Shown here: one piece after another, positions 63,522 through 64,000 of the stretch
Position numbering within the stretch: the first letter of the stretch is position 1
Layout of the letters: each line of letters begins with the position of its first letter
NCBI GenBank assembly: GCA_051418075.1
Contig: JBPRGG010000029.1
Location: 124,001 to 188,000 of the forward strand
Origin: JBPRGG01 sp051418075
GTDB taxonomy: Bacteria; Bacteroidota; Bacteroidia; Cytophagales; Cyclobacteriaceae
Length of the DNA stretch: 64,000 nt
Reading direction: 5' to 3'
Made by a program: the position numbers and the translations under genes
Notes under the pieces: model-generated
Seen by the model: only the letters and a program-made list of their open reading frames with translations
Databases searched by the model: none
What the model was told of the DNA's origin: nothing

Positions 63522-64000
63522 ATTTATGGGTTTATATTCCAGCCTCAGGCTTTTGGTAAATTGATAAGAGGCATAGAATAATAAGCATATGGTTATTCCC
63601 AATAAAATAATATGTTCCCGATTTACGATTTGAAGCGGAGCTCTTTTTGTGGTTTTACCATATTTGGGTTGCATGTTAAACACAAATATATCCATTAAGG
63701 CCTTAGGTTTGGCCAGTAATTCCCGTTTCATCATATCAAAAGTCATGGTGCCCCCAGCTTTATAGGCATCAGCCTTAATGCCATAAAAATGCGCCAGTAC
63801 AATGGCTCTTTCCAAATGAAATCTTTGAGAAATAATGATTACATCATCCAGAATGCCAAAATGATATCGAAGCCGTACTATCGAATCAAGGGTTCTGAAT
63901 CCGGCAAAATCCAGTTGGAATGCACTTCGGGGAATGCCTCGTTTGATCAGGTCACGCATCATATCGCCTGGTTCATTATAATCCTTCACATGATTATCTC
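63486..64000 (-). CDS. SanA/ElyC (DUF218) family protein, 5' end outside window
   Basis: Partial: at least 171 codons; the frame is still open at the right edge (upstream codons read NHVKDYNEP, the family text). Conserved DYNEPGDMMRDLIKRGIP, FAGFRTLDSIVRLRY and VIIISQRFHLERAIVLAHFYGIKA mark SanA, an inner-membrane envelope-barrier protein in E. coli. A membrane helix near the C-terminus (IILLGITICLLFYASYQF) is an addition not usual in E. coli SanA. Its role here is inferred to be envelope integrity. Confidence 0.85.
   Translation of the reverse strand, partial: DNHVKDYNEPGDMMRDLIKRGIPRSAFQLDFAGFRTLDSIVRLRYHFGILDDVIIISQRFHLERAIVLAHFYGIKADAYKAGGTMTFDMMKRELLAKPKALMDIFVFNMQPKYGKTTKRAPLQIVNREHIILLGITICLLFYASYQFTKSLRLEYKPINKKSGRYSRATA

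Overview
The window comes from a low-GC member of the Bacteroidota, most likely a Cytophagales-type gliding or surface-active marine or soil bacterium. Grounds for this are a SusC/SusD pair, PorP/SprF and gliding-type C-terminal sorting signals of the type IX secretion system (T9SS), a FucP-like sugar permease, FtsX/MacB-like stand-alone permeases, the conserved block acpP-fabF-rnc facing an IPExxxVDY protein and pyruvate kinase, and promoter-like boxes of the Bacteroidota form TTTG-N19/20-TAnnTTTG. No rRNA, tRNA, CRISPR array, prophage or intact transposase was seen.

Region 1 (1-13 kb) is mostly housekeeping on the minus strand: an operon-like trio (an Rpe-like/CBS fusion, DAHP synthase, KdsC-type phosphatase), an E2 acyltransferase of a 2-oxoacid dehydrogenase, CinA, and the run acpP, fabF, rnc, lgt, hldD. 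Together these supply aromatic precursors, Kdo/heptose for lipopolysaccharide, fatty acids and lipoprotein maturation. A DUF4197 lipoprotein, the IPExxxVDY protein and pyk are on the plus strand.

Region 2 (13-30 kb) holds a 1305-residue repeat adhesin-like T9SS cargo with its own PorP/SprF-like partner, a small lipoprotein, a 1.2-kb repeat-rich gene desert, a CoA-transferase, a cytochrome b5-like protein, a secreted amidase, a TetR regulator with two matching palindromic sites controlling a second FabF, an ABC permease, trpS and a DUF1573 protein.

Region 3 (30-46 kb) is a glycan-use locus: FucP-like permease, SusC, SusD, a sulfatase, a GH130 phosphorylase, an SDR and a hydroxyisobutyrate dehydrogenase-like reductase. 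A large metalloprotease/beta-propeller/beta-barrel protein and an alpha/beta hydrolase lie among them on the minus strand. The inferred role is uptake and dismantling of a sulfated and/or beta-mannose-containing glycan. No dedicated regulator is present beside it.

Region 4 (46-57 kb) has a three-gene two-component cluster (sensor kinase, single-domain response regulator, receiver-kinase hybrid), a zinc-ribbon protein, dipeptide epimerase, metallo-hydrolase, quinone-oxidoreductase-like enzyme, an outer-membrane protein and a sodium/solute symporter with a non-ATG start.

Region 5 (57-64 kb) is an envelope-stress neighbourhood: a decayed Hsp20 gene, a tiny membrane protein, HtrA/DegQ, a YtjA/DUF1328 mini-protein, a decayed T9SS cargo gene, a second TetR, then an ECF sigma factor, zinc-motif anti-sigma and two Spy/CpxP-like periplasmic proteins. 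A partial SanA-like gene runs off the right edge.

The most noteworthy observations are the Rpe-CBS fusion beside DAHP synthase and KdsC, the TetR operator pair around fabF2, the protease-propeller-barrel fusion, and two unrecognised pseudogenes (Hsp20 with a 19-bp tandem duplication, and a fibronectin-III/T9SS tail relic).
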